DNA of 64,000 nt from a bacterium (GCA_029945625.1 JAQSCW010000055.1:62001-126000), one strand, 5' to 3'. Numbered from the stretch's first letter, positions 9,440 through 19,766 are shown. A program made the numbers and translations. Notes: generated by a model not told the origin, from the sequence alone.

Positions 9440-12400
9440 ATGTCTATGTCAAAGAAATACTGGAAAGGTTTACCTGAGTTACACAATAGCCCTGAATTCC
9501 AGGAGCAGCAAAAAAATGAGTTTGCCGAAGCTCTTCCCATGGAAGAGTTTTTGAGCAGCGACGAAGCGCAAGCTTCCGGCACCTCACGACGTGACTTTTT
9601 AAAGGTGATGGGTTTTTCTACTGCCGCTGTTGCACTAGCTGCCTGCGAAACACCTGTTAACCGCGCAATCCCTTATGTTGTAAAACCGGAAGAAGTGACA
9701 CCGGGTGTTGCTAATTTCTATGCCACCACATTTTACGACGGACACGATTACGCCTCCATACTCGTGAAGACGCGTGAAGGCCGTCCCATCAAAATTGAAG
9801 GAAATGATTTTAAGGGTTTATTACACAGTGGAACAAATGCCCGTGTGCAGGCATCCATCTTGGGACTTTACGATAGTGCACGGTTGCGGGGACCATGGCT
9901 AAATGGAGGCGAAGCCACCTGGAGCAGTGTGGATCAGAAAGTGGCAACATCCCTAGCAGGTGCCAACATTCGTATCCTTAGCTCTACCATCATTAGTCCC
10001 TCTACAAAAGCGGTGATCGCCGAATTCATTGCCAAACACCCAACTACAAAACACGTTACCTACGATGCTATTTCGTATAGCGCCCTTACAAAAGCAAATA
10101 AAAATGTTTTTGGAGAGGCAGTAGTTTCATCCTACGATTTCAGCAAAGCAAAAATAGTTGTTGGGATTGCCTGTGACTTTCTGGGCAACTGGATCTCCGG
10201 CGAAGAATTTTCAAAGGGGTATGCAAAAAACAGAAAAGTATCGAAGGAAAATCCGGACATGAGTCAGCATTTTCACTTTGAGAGTACCCTGTCACTTACC
10301 GGTGCAAATGCCGATTACCGTTACATGGTGAAACCAAGTGAACTTGGAAAAGTTACTGCGGCTTTGTACAATGAAATTGCTTCCGCAACGGGAAACTCAA
10401 AAGTGGCCGGTGATACTAAGATTGCAAGTCCGGATGCTACTGCTGCTATTAAAAAAGCTGCGTCAAAACTAGTTGATCATAAGGGAAAATCGTTGGTTGT
10501 TTCGGGAGTGAACGATGAAGGAATTCAAACCCTAATTAACGGCATCAATAAAATGCTCGACAACTATGGTAAAACCGTGGATGTTGAAAATCATCTTAAT
10601 TTGAAACAAGGAGATGATAAAGAATTTACGGATCTGGTTGCCGAAATGGCCTCGGGAAAAGTGAATGTCTTAATTACCTATAATTGCAATCCGGTGTACA
10701 CCGCTCCTGCTTCTCTAAAGTTTGCCGAAGCTTATAATAAAGTGAGCACCCGCATTTCATTTTCTCAAGTACTTGATGAAACCAGTCAATTGGCAACCAT
10801 CATTTGCCCCGATCATCATTATCTCGAATCTTGGGGCGATGCAAATCCAAAATTGGGAATGTACACGCTTCAGCAACCAACCATCAATCCGGTATTTGCT
10901 CAACCACGTTACGAAGGCACGCGTCAGTTTCAGGATGCAATTTTGAAGTGGTCAGGTTCTAAAATAGATTATCTGGCGTACTTGCAGGGGTATTGGAATA
11001 ACCGTGTATTCCCAAATCAGGGCAAATACACTGATTTTCCAACTTTCTGGGCTCATTCTTTGCATGATGGAGTAGTTAAAATTGCTATCCGCAAAGAAAC
11101 TCCGGTGACACCATTGCCGCAGGATTCTACCGGTGTGCTCATGGCAGGTGTGGCCACTCCTTTTCTTGAAAGTGACACCAACAGTGTGGCTCCGACAGCA
11201 GAAGCTCCAAAAAGCAAAAAAGCAGCCGAGGCAGTTGTTGTTCAGAACCTTCCCACACCCGATTATGCAAAAGCAGCAGCGATGGCTACTTCGGTAAAAG
11301 GGGCAGAACTTGAATTATTTATTTATGAAAAAATAGGCTTAGGAAACGGTAACCAAAGCAATAATCCATGGTTAATGGAATTGCCTGATCCGATTTCAAA
11401 GGTTACCTGGGATAATTATATTACCATGAGTCCGATTGACGTAAAAGCAATGGGATTACGTGAAATGCTTCGTCAGGACATTGATGGTAGCATAGTAGAC
11501 CTAACGGTTAACGGCATTACGATTCAGGTTCCGGTATACCCGCAGCCGGGTCAGGCTCCTGGTTCAATAGGACTGGCTTTGGGATATGGCAGAAAAGCTG
11601 AATCGCTAAAAGTGGCAAACAATGTAGGGGTGAACGCCTTTTCGCTGTTAGAAATTGCGAATGGCACCATTCAACCAATTGCCACCAAAGTGAGCATTAC
11701 TAAAACCGGCGAAAAACATCGTTTTGCGGCTACCCAGATTCAGCATACCATTATGGGTCGTGAAGAGTATCTCCTTCGCGAAGTATCTTTAAAAGAATTT
11801 AAAAACAACGATAAAACGTATTGGAATCCCCCTGTAGAACTTCCAACTCACGAAGGTGGAAAACAACACGTGAGCGAAGTGGATCTTTGGGCAGCACATC
11901 CTCGTCCCGGTCATAAGTGGGGCATGAGCATCGACATGAACCTCTGTTTTGGTTGCGGCGCATGTGTGGTGGCTTGTACATCAGAGAACAATGTGGCAGT
12001 GGTAGGTAAATTGGAAGTAAGCCGCGTGCGTGACATGCATTGGTTGCGAATTGACCGTTACTATAGTTCAGAAATGAACACACGCAAGGGCAAAGAAGAA
12101 GGATTGGGTTCAAAAGAAATGTACATTGAGATGGAAAACCCATCTGCTAATCCGCAGGTGACCTTCCAGCCCATGATGTGTCAACATTGCAACCATGCTC
12201 CCTGCGAAACAGTTTGTCCGGTTTTGGCAACCAGTCACAGCACTGAGGGCTTAAACATGATGACTTACAACCGTTGCATCGGAACTCGTTATTGCGCAAA
12301 TAACTGTCCATTTAAAGTTCGTCGTTTCAATTGGTTTAATTACAGTGGTAATACCGACTTCGCCGATGTGAATCCGGCACAACAGGAATTAGGCCGTATG

Positions 12401-12775
12401 GTTCTTAATCCGGATGTGGTAGTTCGCAGCCGTGGGGTGATGGAAAAATGCAGCATGTGCCAGCAACGTTTGCAGGCAGGAAAATTGGAAGCCAAGAAAG
12501 CAGGAACGCCTGTAAAAGATGGTGCCATTAAAACAGCTTGTCAGGCCGCCTGTTCCACAAATGCCATCATCTTTGGTGACCTGAACGATAGCGAATCGGT
12601 TGTCACAAAAGAAAGAAATGATGAAAGAACTTATTTCCTTTTGGAAGACATTGGGATTAAGCCTACCACTTCTTACAAAGTGAAGGTAAGAAATCAGGAT
12701 GAGCAGATTATTTTTCCTGAAGAAGTAGCAAAAGCAGGAGAACACAAACAAGCAGGTGAGGAAAAACACTCATAA
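9440..12775 (+). CDS. actB: Alternative complex III subunit B: molybdopterin-oxidoreductase-like Fe-S protein
   Basis: The 1,111-residue protein fuses a molybdopterin-oxidoreductase-like domain to a C-terminal four-cluster ferredoxin domain, as in ActB. A twin-arginine motif SRRDFLK lies at residues 49-55, well inside the chain, the variant Tat signal typical of the Bacteroidota protein. The ferredoxin part shows CFGCGACVVAC, CQHCNHAPCETVCP, CIGTRYCANNCP and the final CSMC and CQAACS groups, enough for four Fe-S clusters. Known ActB lacks a molybdenum cofactor, so the large domain is probably structural. It sits between the cytochrome c subunit and the NrfD-like quinol-site subunit, as in other act operons. 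Confidence 0.95.
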   Translation: MSMSKKYWKGLPELHNSPEFQEQQKNEFAEALPMEEFLSSDEAQASGTSRRDFLKVMGFSTAAVALAACETPVNRAIPYVVKPEEVTPGVANFYATTFYDGHDYASILVKTREGRPIKIEGNDFKGLLHSGTNARVQASILGLYDSARLRGPWLNGGEATWSSVDQKVATSLAGANIRILSSTIISPSTKAVIAEFIAKHPTTKHVTYDAISYSALTKANKNVFGEAVVSSYDFSKAKIVVGIACDFLGNWISGEEFSKGYAKNRKVSKENPDMSQHFHFESTLSLTGANADYRYMVKPSELGKVTAALYNEIASATGNSKVAGDTKIASPDATAAIKKAASKLVDHKGKSLVVSGVNDEGIQTLINGINKMLDNYGKTVDVENHLNLKQGDDKEFTDLVAEMASGKVNVLITYNCNPVYTAPASLKFAEAYNKVSTRISFSQVLDETSQLATIICPDHHYLESWGDANPKLGMYTLQQPTINPVFAQPRYEGTRQFQDAILKWSGSKIDYLAYLQGYWNNRVFPNQGKYTDFPTFWAHSLHDGVVKIAIRKETPVTPLPQDSTGVLMAGVATPFLESDTNSVAPTAEAPKSKKAAEAVVVQNLPTPDYAKAAAMATSVKGAELELFIYEKIGLGNGNQSNNPWLMELPDPISKVTWDNYITMSPIDVKAMGLREMLRQDIDGSIVDLTVNGITIQVPVYPQPGQAPGSIGLALGYGRKAESLKVANNVGVNAFSLLEIANGTIQPIATKVSITKTGEKHRFAATQIQHTIMGREEYLLREVSLKEFKNNDKTYWNPPVELPTHEGGKQHVSEVDLWAAHPRPGHKWGMSIDMNLCFGCGACVVACTSENNVAVVGKLEVSRVRDMHWLRIDRYYSSEMNTRKGKEEGLGSKEMYIEMENPSANPQVTFQPMMCQHCNHAPCETVCPVLATSHSTEGLNMMTYNRCIGTRYCANNCPFKVRRFNWFNYSGNTDFADVNPAQQELGRMVLNPDVVVRSRGVMEKCSMCQQRLQAGKLEAKKAGTPVKDGAIKTACQAACSTNAIIFGDLNDSESVVTKERNDERTYFLLEDIGIKPTTSYKVKVRNQDEQIIFPEEVAKAGEHKQAGEEKHS

Positions 12776-12812
12776 TTGATAATTACTAGATTAAAAAAAT
12801 TAAAAAGATAAT

Positions 12813-14204
12813 ATGCACGCAGAATCAGAAATTAGGATCCCGTTAATACTCGGCAATAAAACGTATCGCCAGATCACTGATGATATTATTGCCCCTATTG
12901 AAGGTAAAGCAGCAAGGGGTTGGTACACCATTACCACCATTTGTGCTTTGTGTTTTTTATGGGGAATTTGTTCGCTGGCTTATACCATTGGTGTGGGTAT
13001 TGGATCGTGGGGAAGCAGTAACAATGCAGATTGGGCTTGGGATATCACCAATTTTGTGTGGTGGATCGGTATTGGACACGCAGGCACTTTAATTTCTGCA
13101 GTACTTTTATTGTTCCGTCAGAAATGGCGTATGGCCATTAACCGTTCTGCCGAGGCCATGACTATTTTCGCCGTGTTATGTGCGGCCATTTTCGTGTTAT
13201 TGCACACCGGTCGTCCATGGTTGGATTATATGTTGTTTCCATTGCCGAATCAATTTGGTTCTTTGTGGCCAAACTTTAACTCACCGCTTTTGTGGGACGT
13301 ATTTGCGGTATCCACATACATGACAGTGTCTATTGTATTTTGGTACATTGGGTTGATTCCTGATTTTGGAATGATCCGCGACAGGGTAATTAAACCATGG
13401 CAAAAAAAGTTTTACGGTTTACTTTCTTTTGGTTGGGGTGGAAGTGCTCGCCACTGGAGTCGTTTTGAAGAAACCTCTTTGGTTCTGGCCGGTTTAGCAA
13501 CGCCGCTCGTTTTTTCAGTGCACTCAATTGTATCCATGGATTTTGCCACTTCTGTTGTGCCGGGCTGGCACACGACTATCTTCCCTCCCTACTTCGTTTC
13601 GGGTGCGGTATTCTCAGGATTCGCCATGGTGCTTACCCTTGTGTTGGTGGTGCGGAAAATCTATAAACTAGAGTCCTATGTTACGATCAAACACATTGAA
13701 TATATGAACATTGTAATCATTGTTACAGGTTCAATAGTAGGTGTGGCCTATTTAACAGAATTGTTTGTTGCCTGGTACTCTGGTGTTGAATGGGAACAAT
13801 ATGCATTTCTCAATCGGGCAACCGGACCGGTAGCATGGTCTTATTGGATCATGATGAGCTGTAACGTGGTGTCACCTCAATTATTCTGGTTCAAGAAAGT
13901 ACGTACATCTGTTATAGCGACCTTCATCCTATCCATAGTAGTGAACATAGGGATGTGGTTTGAGCGATTTGTGATTATTGTGCCAACCTTGTGTCGTATG
14001 TATCTGCCATCCACATGGACAACCTATACACCTTCGTTTATTGACGTGGGAATTTTTGTAGGAACGCTGGGAATGTTTGGGATGTTCTTCTTATTGTTTT
14101 CGCGTTACTTCCCGGTAATTGCACAAGCCGAATTAAAGACTATTTTAAAATCATCAGGTGAGTCGCAGAAGAAATTATCTGCTGATTCTCATGCACACCA
14201 CTAA
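12813..14204 (+). CDS. actC: Alternative complex III subunit C: NrfD-like membrane protein
   Basis: The 463-residue polytopic protein belongs to the NrfD/PsrC family. It starts from HAESEIRIPLI and contains about ten hydrophobic segments, with charged/aromatic loop residues such as WWIGIGHAGTLISA characteristic of this quinone-interacting family. In alternative complex III, ActC and ActF are homologous membrane subunits and ActC is thought to carry the quinol site. It lies 37 bases after actB and 18 bases before actD, so the genes are co-transcribed. The C-terminus is hydrophilic and His-rich (DSHAHH), probably in the cytoplasm. Confidence 0.94.
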   Translation: MHAESEIRIPLILGNKTYRQITDDIIAPIEGKAARGWYTITTICALCFLWGICSLAYTIGVGIGSWGSSNNADWAWDITNFVWWIGIGHAGTLISAVLLLFRQKWRMAINRSAEAMTIFAVLCAAIFVLLHTGRPWLDYMLFPLPNQFGSLWPNFNSPLLWDVFAVSTYMTVSIVFWYIGLIPDFGMIRDRVIKPWQKKFYGLLSFGWGGSARHWSRFEETSLVLAGLATPLVFSVHSIVSMDFATSVVPGWHTTIFPPYFVSGAVFSGFAMVLTLVLVVRKIYKLESYVTIKHIEYMNIVIIVTGSIVGVAYLTELFVAWYSGVEWEQYAFLNRATGPVAWSYWIMMSCNVVSPQLFWFKKVRTSVIATFILSIVVNIGMWFERFVIIVPTLCRMYLPSTWTTYTPSFIDVGIFVGTLGMFGMFFLLFSRYFPVIAQAELKTILKSSGESQKKLSADSHAHH

Positions 14205-14222
14205 TTAAAGAATACAAAAAAT

Positions 14223-14792
14223 ATGGCAACTCATAAACATATCATTCACGGAGTTTTTGGCGATGAAGTACCCATGCTGGAAGCCTGTAAAAAACTAAGA
14301 GCTTCGGGTATCCGGATCAAGGATGTATATACTCCCATGCCTATTCACGGGATCGATGCTATCATTGGCGTTCCCCGCACCCGTTTGGCTATTTGCGCGT
14401 TCATTTATGGTCTTATTGGATGCGGACTGGCCACCCTAATGATGTGGTACATGATGATTTCAGATTGGCCTACAGACATTGGAGGTAAACCAAATTGGGC
14501 CTATTATTTTAACGTTCCTGCATTTATTCCTATCACGTTTGAGTCTACTGTATTTTGTGCTGCGCACGGTTTAGCATTGACGTATCTTCTGCGTTGTTTT
14601 TTGGTTCCGGGTGCAAGGGCAAAAAATCCTGATTCACGTACAACAGACGATAAGTTTCTGATTGATCTTGATCTCAACGATGAGCAATCTGAAAAGGCGC
14701 AATCCATCTTAAAAGAGAACGGAGCTGAAGAAGTAAATCTTAAAGGTTCTTATGTTGTTGAACCAAAATATATTTTAGAAGACACACATTAG
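14223..14792 (+). CDS. actD: Alternative complex III subunit D (DUF3341)
   Basis: This 189-residue protein is the DUF3341/ActD type: a soluble N-terminal domain beginning HIIHGVFGDEVPMLEACKKL, two membrane segments around residues 57-80 and 98-125, and an acidic C-terminal tail. ActD peripherally links subunits of the complex; no redox cofactor is expected and no cysteine cluster is present. Placement between actC and actE matches the standard operon order. Spacing to actE is only eight bases. Confidence 0.92.
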   Translation: MATHKHIIHGVFGDEVPMLEACKKLRASGIRIKDVYTPMPIHGIDAIIGVPRTRLAICAFIYGLIGCGLATLMMWYMMISDWPTDIGGKPNWAYYFNVPAFIPITFESTVFCAAHGLALTYLLRCFLVPGARAKNPDSRTTDDKFLIDLDLNDEQSEKAQSILKENGAEEVNLKGSYVVEPKYILEDTH

Positions 14793-14800
14793 TAGATACA

Positions 14801-15451
14801 ATGAAAAGAAATTATAAAACCATAAGATTTGTAATCGGCGCTGCTTTCACAGGGTTGGTACTGGCAAGTTTTTCTTCGTGTGGAAAAAAAGACGCGAATA
14901 GTCCGGGTGTTGAATATATGCCGGACATGTACCGTTCACCCTCGTTGGAATATTACAGCAGCAGCGTGTTTGAAGGCGACACCCTTAACACTGCCCGGTT
15001 GCCGGTAAAAGGCACGGTGGCGCGTGGATTTATTCCATACGCCTATGCAAATACCCCTGAAGGCTATGAGCAGGCTGGTCTTAATTTGCACAATCCACTG
15101 GATGCTTCACAGCGTGAGTTATGGGAGAAAGAGGGAGAGGTTTTATTTGGAAAATTCTGTATTCATTGCCATGGTGCCACAGGGGCAGGCGATGGTAAAG
15201 TTGCGTTGAAGTTACCCGGAGCTCCTCCGGCATATACCAGCGCTGCATTAAAGAATCTGCCTGAAGGAAAGATCTTTCATTCGATCACCTATGGAAAGAA
15301 TTTGATGGGTTCACACAGTAGTCTTTTGAGTGTAGACGAAAGATGGAAACTCGTTTGTTTCGTTCAAAAATTACAGGGACCAAAAGGAGTAGCAGTTGAC
15401 AGTACCGCTAAAGCTGTGGTAACGCCAACAGTGACAGAGGTAAAGAAATAA
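14801..15451 (+). CDS. actE: Alternative complex III subunit E: mono-haem cytochrome c lipoprotein
   Basis: The 216-residue protein has an N-terminal hydrophobic segment ending in a lipobox-like SFSSC (Cys at about residue 27), so it is probably lipid-anchored on the outer face of the inner membrane. A single haem site CIHCHG lies mid-chain, and the distal region GKNLMGSHSSLL offers the axial Met. The segment YMPDMYRSPSLEYY is typical of ActE. It is the likely exit point for electrons to the oxidase. It follows actD by eight bases and precedes actF by 24. Confidence 0.93.
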   Translation: MKRNYKTIRFVIGAAFTGLVLASFSSCGKKDANSPGVEYMPDMYRSPSLEYYSSSVFEGDTLNTARLPVKGTVARGFIPYAYANTPEGYEQAGLNLHNPLDASQRELWEKEGEVLFGKFCIHCHGATGAGDGKVALKLPGAPPAYTSAALKNLPEGKIFHSITYGKNLMGSHSSLLSVDERWKLVCFVQKLQGPKGVAVDSTAKAVVTPTVTEVKK

Positions 15452-15475
15452 TTATTAAAGATTATAAGAGAGACT

Positions 15476-16708
15476 ATGAACACCGAAAAATTAAATTTTA
15501 CACTACCGTCGAGCGCGAGGTTATTTTCCTTTGCCCTTATGGCCGTTGGTCTGTTATCTATCATCTTAATGTTTCTTAACGATCACGTTGAAGGAGATGC
15601 ATCTTACCATCACGCAAGGGCATGGAGCAATGTATTTGCAGGAACATTCTTTTTTATGGCCATTTCATTGGCAGCCTCATTCTTTCTCGGCTTGCAATAT
15701 GCCGCGGAAGCAGGCTGGTCAACCACTGTGAAAAGGGTGATAGAAGCAGTTACGATGTATCTTCCATGGGGCTTGTCGGTGATGATGTTGTTATTTGTAC
15801 TTGGTCAGCTTGGTGTTCATCATATTTATCACTGGATGACGCCCGGAATAGCAGATCCTGCCAGTCCGAATTACGATGAAGTGATAGCCGGAAAGATTGG
15901 GTATTTTGGACCATTTTGGTGGGTTAGAACAGTACTGTATATGTTCGGTTGGATTTGGTTTACACTGCGCTTAAGAAAAAATTCAGTGGAAGCCGACAAA
16001 TTAGATGTGGATATTAATAACAGTTATCACTGGAAGAATGTTAAGCTCGGTGCCTGGTTCATGGTGCTTTTTGCAGTTACATCTTCTACGGCCTCCTGGG
16101 ATTGGTTAATGAGTATTGATACTCATTGGTTCTCCACCTTATTTGGCTGGTACATTTTTTCCGGTATGTGGGTGAGTGCGCTTACTGCCATAACCATTCT
16201 GGTGATTTGGTTAAAGAAAATGGGGTATCTTGATTTTGTAACTGAAAGCACGATTCACGATTTGGGTAAATGGATGTTTGCCATTTCATTCCTGTGGACC
16301 TATTTGTATTTCTCGCAATTCATGTTGATTTGGTATGCCAATATCCCTGAAGAGGTAACTTATTTTCAAACACGCTGGGAAAGCTATAAAGCCCTTATGT
16401 GGACCGTCTTCTTTATCAATTTTGCACTCCCAATGGTGATGCTGATGAGTAGGGATTCAAAACGTAATTTCTTTTTCCTGATGTTTGTGGGCACTATTAT
16501 TTTTGTGGGTCACTATTTGGACGTGATCATGATTGTGATGCCGGGCACAGTGGGTCATCATTGGACCGGACTCAGCTGGATGGAATTCGGAAATTTCTTT
16601 TTCTTTTTGGGATTATTTATTTACGTTGTTCTGAATGCTTTGGCCAAGGCGCCATTGCGTGTAAAGAATCACCCGTTCATAGAAGAGAGTATTCACCACT
16701 CGACCTAA
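15476..16708 (+). CDS. actF: Alternative complex III subunit F: quinol-binding membrane protein
   Basis: A 410-residue polytopic membrane protein with about ten hydrophobic segments, homologous to ActC. Recognisable features are the loop WLMSIDTHWFSTLFGWY and the later MFAISFLWTYLYFSQFML segment, both typical of the quinol:cytochrome c oxidoreductase quinone-binding subunit 2. With actA-E it completes all six subunits. coxB follows after 52 bases, so complex III and the oxidase are encoded in one transcription unit and probably form a supercomplex. Confidence 0.94.
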   Translation: MNTEKLNFTLPSSARLFSFALMAVGLLSIILMFLNDHVEGDASYHHARAWSNVFAGTFFFMAISLAASFFLGLQYAAEAGWSTTVKRVIEAVTMYLPWGLSVMMLLFVLGQLGVHHIYHWMTPGIADPASPNYDEVIAGKIGYFGPFWWVRTVLYMFGWIWFTLRLRKNSVEADKLDVDINNSYHWKNVKLGAWFMVLFAVTSSTASWDWLMSIDTHWFSTLFGWYIFSGMWVSALTAITILVIWLKKMGYLDFVTESTIHDLGKWMFAISFLWTYLYFSQFMLIWYANIPEEVTYFQTRWESYKALMWTVFFINFALPMVMLMSRDSKRNFFFLMFVGTIIFVGHYLDVIMIVMPGTVGHHWTGLSWMEFGNFFFFLGLFIYVVLNALAKAPLRVKNHPFIEESIHHST

Positions 16709-16760
16709 ATTGATAATTAATTGTTAAAAATTTTGTAAAAATTTAAATAAAAGTAGCAAG

Positions 16761-17795
16761 ATGAATTTATTAGTTCTGTTAGCCATAGTGTTATTGATAA
16801 TTGCGGGACACCAGTTATTAAAAATAATTGAGTTAAGCCGAGGGCTCAAAAAAACAAAGGAATGGCAAGTTACCGATACGGATAATAACATGATGGGAAA
16901 GGTCATGTTGGCATTCATGATCGTATTTTTTGTTTTCTTTTTCTGGCAAATTGAGCGCTGGATAGATAGATCACTTCCTCCTGCAGCCTCCGTGCATGGC
17001 AAACTGATTGACCAATTGTGGGATGCAAACATGTATCTGATCACCGTTATTTTTCTGGTTACAAACTTCTTTTTATTCTGGTTTGCTTATAAATACCGTG
17101 GTAATAGCAAACGCAAAGCGGTGTATTATGCTCATAATAATAAACTGGAAATGATTTGGACAGTGGTTCCTGCTGTTGCATTAGCGTTCATCATTATTTT
17201 CGGTTTAAAATACTGGAATGAGATTATGGCTGACGCAAAAGACCCTAATAAAGTGGTGGTGGAATTGTACGCCAAACAGTTTGATTGGACCGCACGTTTC
17301 CCGGGTAAAGATGGTAAGCTGGGCGAATCAGACTACAGGCAGATTACCGGGAGTAATTCAGTGGGTTTAGATTCTACAGATGTGGCGGGTAATGATGATG
17401 TGCTTGTAAAAAATGAAATGCACATTCCTGTAAATCGCGAAATCGAATTAAACATTAGAAGTCGCGATGTGATACACAGTGCTTACTTGCCTCATTTTCG
17501 TGCACAAATGAATGCAGTGCCGGGCATGATTACGTATTTTAAGTTTATCCCAAATAAAACCACAGTTGAGATGCGCAAGGACCCCTATACAGTTAAGATG
17601 ATGGATGGGATCAACAAACAACGTGCACTCAATGGCAAAGAGCCGATTGAATTTGATTACCTGCTGTTATGTAATAAGATTTGCGGGGTTTCACACTTCA
17701 ATATGCAAATGACCATTATTGTTGATACAGAGGCCGATTATACAAAATGGCTTGCTACGCAAAAAGCATACAAAACAGTTGCAGTTAAACAATAA
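16761..17795 (+). CDS. coxB: Cytochrome c oxidase subunit II
   Basis: The 344-residue subunit II carries the CuA domain. The CuA ligands are complete: His in RDVIHSAYLPHF and the C-x3-C-x3-H-x2-M set in CNKICGVSHFNM near the C-terminus. The Glu usual between the two cysteines is replaced (KI instead of Glu-x), a form I associate with Bacteroidota. Four hydrophobic segments precede the CuA domain, more than the canonical two; the first (residues 1-20) and second (about 50-72) form an N-terminal extension. No haem c site is fused. It accepts electrons from a cytochrome c, possibly directly from the act complex, and passes them to subunit I. Confidence 0.95.
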   Translation: MNLLVLLAIVLLIIAGHQLLKIIELSRGLKKTKEWQVTDTDNNMMGKVMLAFMIVFFVFFFWQIERWIDRSLPPAASVHGKLIDQLWDANMYLITVIFLVTNFFLFWFAYKYRGNSKRKAVYYAHNNKLEMIWTVVPAVALAFIIIFGLKYWNEIMADAKDPNKVVVELYAKQFDWTARFPGKDGKLGESDYRQITGSNSVGLDSTDVAGNDDVLVKNEMHIPVNREIELNIRSRDVIHSAYLPHFRAQMNAVPGMITYFKFIPNKTTVEMRKDPYTVKMMDGINKQRALNGKEPIEFDYLLLCNKICGVSHFNMQMTIIVDTEADYTKWLATQKAYKTVAVKQ

Positions 17796-17823
17796 TTTTT
17801 TAAAATTTCTAAATTAACACACG

Positions 17824-19647
17824 ATGGCGACCCCGATTAACACAGGATTAGAAAAGGATCATTTGGTACACCACGATCATGTTCATGATCACGATGATCA
17901 CGAACAAAGTTTTGTAAGTAAATATGTTTTCAGCATGGATCACAAGGTGATCTCGCGTCAGTTCCTGATTACTGCCGTAATTATGGCGGTGGTGGCGATG
18001 ACCATGTCTGTTATTTTTCGTTTACAATTAGCCTGGCCGGGAGAAAAGTTCGCCTTTGTGAACGCCCTACTTGGCGACAAATGGGGTAAGGACGGCATTC
18101 TTGATCCAAACATGTACCTCGCTTTAGTAACAATACACGGTACCATTATGGTGTTTTTTGTTTTAACGGGAGGATTAAGCGGCACATTCAGTAACTTACT
18201 TATTCCCCTTCAAGTAGGAGCCCGTGATATGGCCTCCGGTTTTTTAAACATGTTATCGTATTGGTTCTTTTTCGTTTCATCGGTAATCATGCTGGCTTCT
18301 TGTTTTATTCAGGACGGTCCTGCTTCTGCCGGATGGACGATTTACCCGCCTTTATCAGCATTGCCGGAAGCAATTCCCGGTTCTAAATTGGGGATGACCA
18401 TGTGGTTAATCTCAATGGCCATCTTCATTATTTCATCGCTGTTGGGAAGTTTGAATTATATCATTACGGTGATTAACCTTCGCGCTAAAGGAATGACCAT
18501 GACACGTCTCCCCCTGTCGATTTGGGCATTTTTAGTTACAGCCATATTAGGTGTGCTCTCTTTCCCTGTATTGTTTTCTTGCGCCTTGTTATTGATTTTT
18601 GACAGAAGCTTTAACACCTCGTTTTATCTTTCGGATATTTACATTGGAGGCCGGCCATTGGATAATGTTGGTGGTAGCCCTATTTTGTTTGAGCACTTGT
18701 TTTGGTTTCTAGGTCACCCCGAAGTATATATTGTATTGTTACCCGCTTTGGGTATTGCTTCTGAAGTGATTGCCACCAATTCACGGAAACCAATTTTTGG
18801 GTACCGCGCCATGATTGGTTCTATTATGGCAATTGGTTTTCTGTCATTTATTGTATGGGGTCATCACATGTTTATGACCGGTATGAACCCGTTCCTTGGT
18901 TCGGTGTTTGTGTTCACCACCCTCTTGATTGCTATTCCTTCGGCGGTAAAAGCATTTAATTACATCACTACCATGTGGAAAGGTAACCTTCAATTTACAC
19001 CGGCCATGTTATTTGCCATAGGTTTGGTATCTTCATTTATTACGGGTGGTGTAACAGGAATCATTTTAGCGGACTCTACACTCGATATTAACGTGCACGA
19101 TACCTATTTTGTGGTGGCTCACTTCCATATTGTAATGGGGTTAAGTGCGATCTTCGGAATGTTTGCGGGTGTATATCACTGGTTCCCTAAATTATTTCTT
19201 CGTATGATGAATAAGAAGTTGGGTTACCTGCACTTCTGGATTACCATCACCATGGCCTATGGGGTATTTTTTCCGATGCACTTTTTGGGCTTAGCGGGGG
19301 TTCCCCGTCGTTATTATACCAATAGTAATTTTCCAATGTTTGACAACTTAGTTGACATCAATGAAATTGTAACTTACTGTGCAATTATTGGCGCATTGGG
19401 GCAATTGGTCTTCTTATTTAACTTTTTCTATAGCATGTTCCGCGGCGAGAGGGCACCACAAAATCCCTGGAATGCAAATTCACTGGAATGGACCACCCCT
19501 ATGGCACACATCCATGGAAACTGGCCGGGCGAGTTACCAACTGTTCACCGTTGGGCTTACGACTACAGTAAACCGGGGCAAGCACGAGATTTTGTACCGC
19601 AAACTGTTCCTTTAGCTGAGGGCGAAGAGGATGGCGGCGGCCATTAA
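17824..19647 (+). CDS. coxA: Cytochrome c oxidase subunit I, A1-type
   Basis: The 607-residue catalytic subunit contains all haem and copper ligands: His in TIHGTIMVFF (haem a), GHPEVY with the CuB His and cross-linked Tyr, the HH pair in WGHHMF, and HDTYFVVAHFHIVMG (haem a3 and haem a). The Glu in GHPEV marks the A1 subfamily with a standard D-channel. The N-terminus has an unusual His/Asp-rich stretch (HHDHVHDHDDHE, residues 17-28) before the first helix. It reduces oxygen to water and pumps protons. A strong terminator follows, so no subunit III or IV gene is in this operon. Confidence 0.97.
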   Translation: MATPINTGLEKDHLVHHDHVHDHDDHEQSFVSKYVFSMDHKVISRQFLITAVIMAVVAMTMSVIFRLQLAWPGEKFAFVNALLGDKWGKDGILDPNMYLALVTIHGTIMVFFVLTGGLSGTFSNLLIPLQVGARDMASGFLNMLSYWFFFVSSVIMLASCFIQDGPASAGWTIYPPLSALPEAIPGSKLGMTMWLISMAIFIISSLLGSLNYIITVINLRAKGMTMTRLPLSIWAFLVTAILGVLSFPVLFSCALLLIFDRSFNTSFYLSDIYIGGRPLDNVGGSPILFEHLFWFLGHPEVYIVLLPALGIASEVIATNSRKPIFGYRAMIGSIMAIGFLSFIVWGHHMFMTGMNPFLGSVFVFTTLLIAIPSAVKAFNYITTMWKGNLQFTPAMLFAIGLVSSFITGGVTGIILADSTLDINVHDTYFVVAHFHIVMGLSAIFGMFAGVYHWFPKLFLRMMNKKLGYLHFWITITMAYGVFFPMHFLGLAGVPRRYYTNSNFPMFDNLVDINEIVTYCAIIGALGQLVFLFNFFYSMFRGERAPQNPWNANSLEWTTPMAHIHGNWPGELPTVHRWAYDYSKPGQARDFVPQTVPLAEGEEDGGGH

Positions 19648-19663
19648 CATATAAATGTTTAGT

Positions 19664-19697
19664 AAAAAGGCTCCATTATTTTTGGGGCCTTTTTTTT
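19664..19697 (+). terminator. Rho-independent terminator of the act-cox operon
   Basis: AAAAAGGCTCC (19664-19674) pairs with GGGGCCTTTTT (19684-19694) through an 11-bp stem with one G-U pair, followed by a T run. It lies 17 bases after the coxA stop. Confidence 0.88.
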
Positions 19698-19766
19698 GCA
19701 AGAGTGTGTGGGAGATTGAAGTTCATAAACTAGCGAATATTACGTAGTTTAGTATAACGAACAAAC

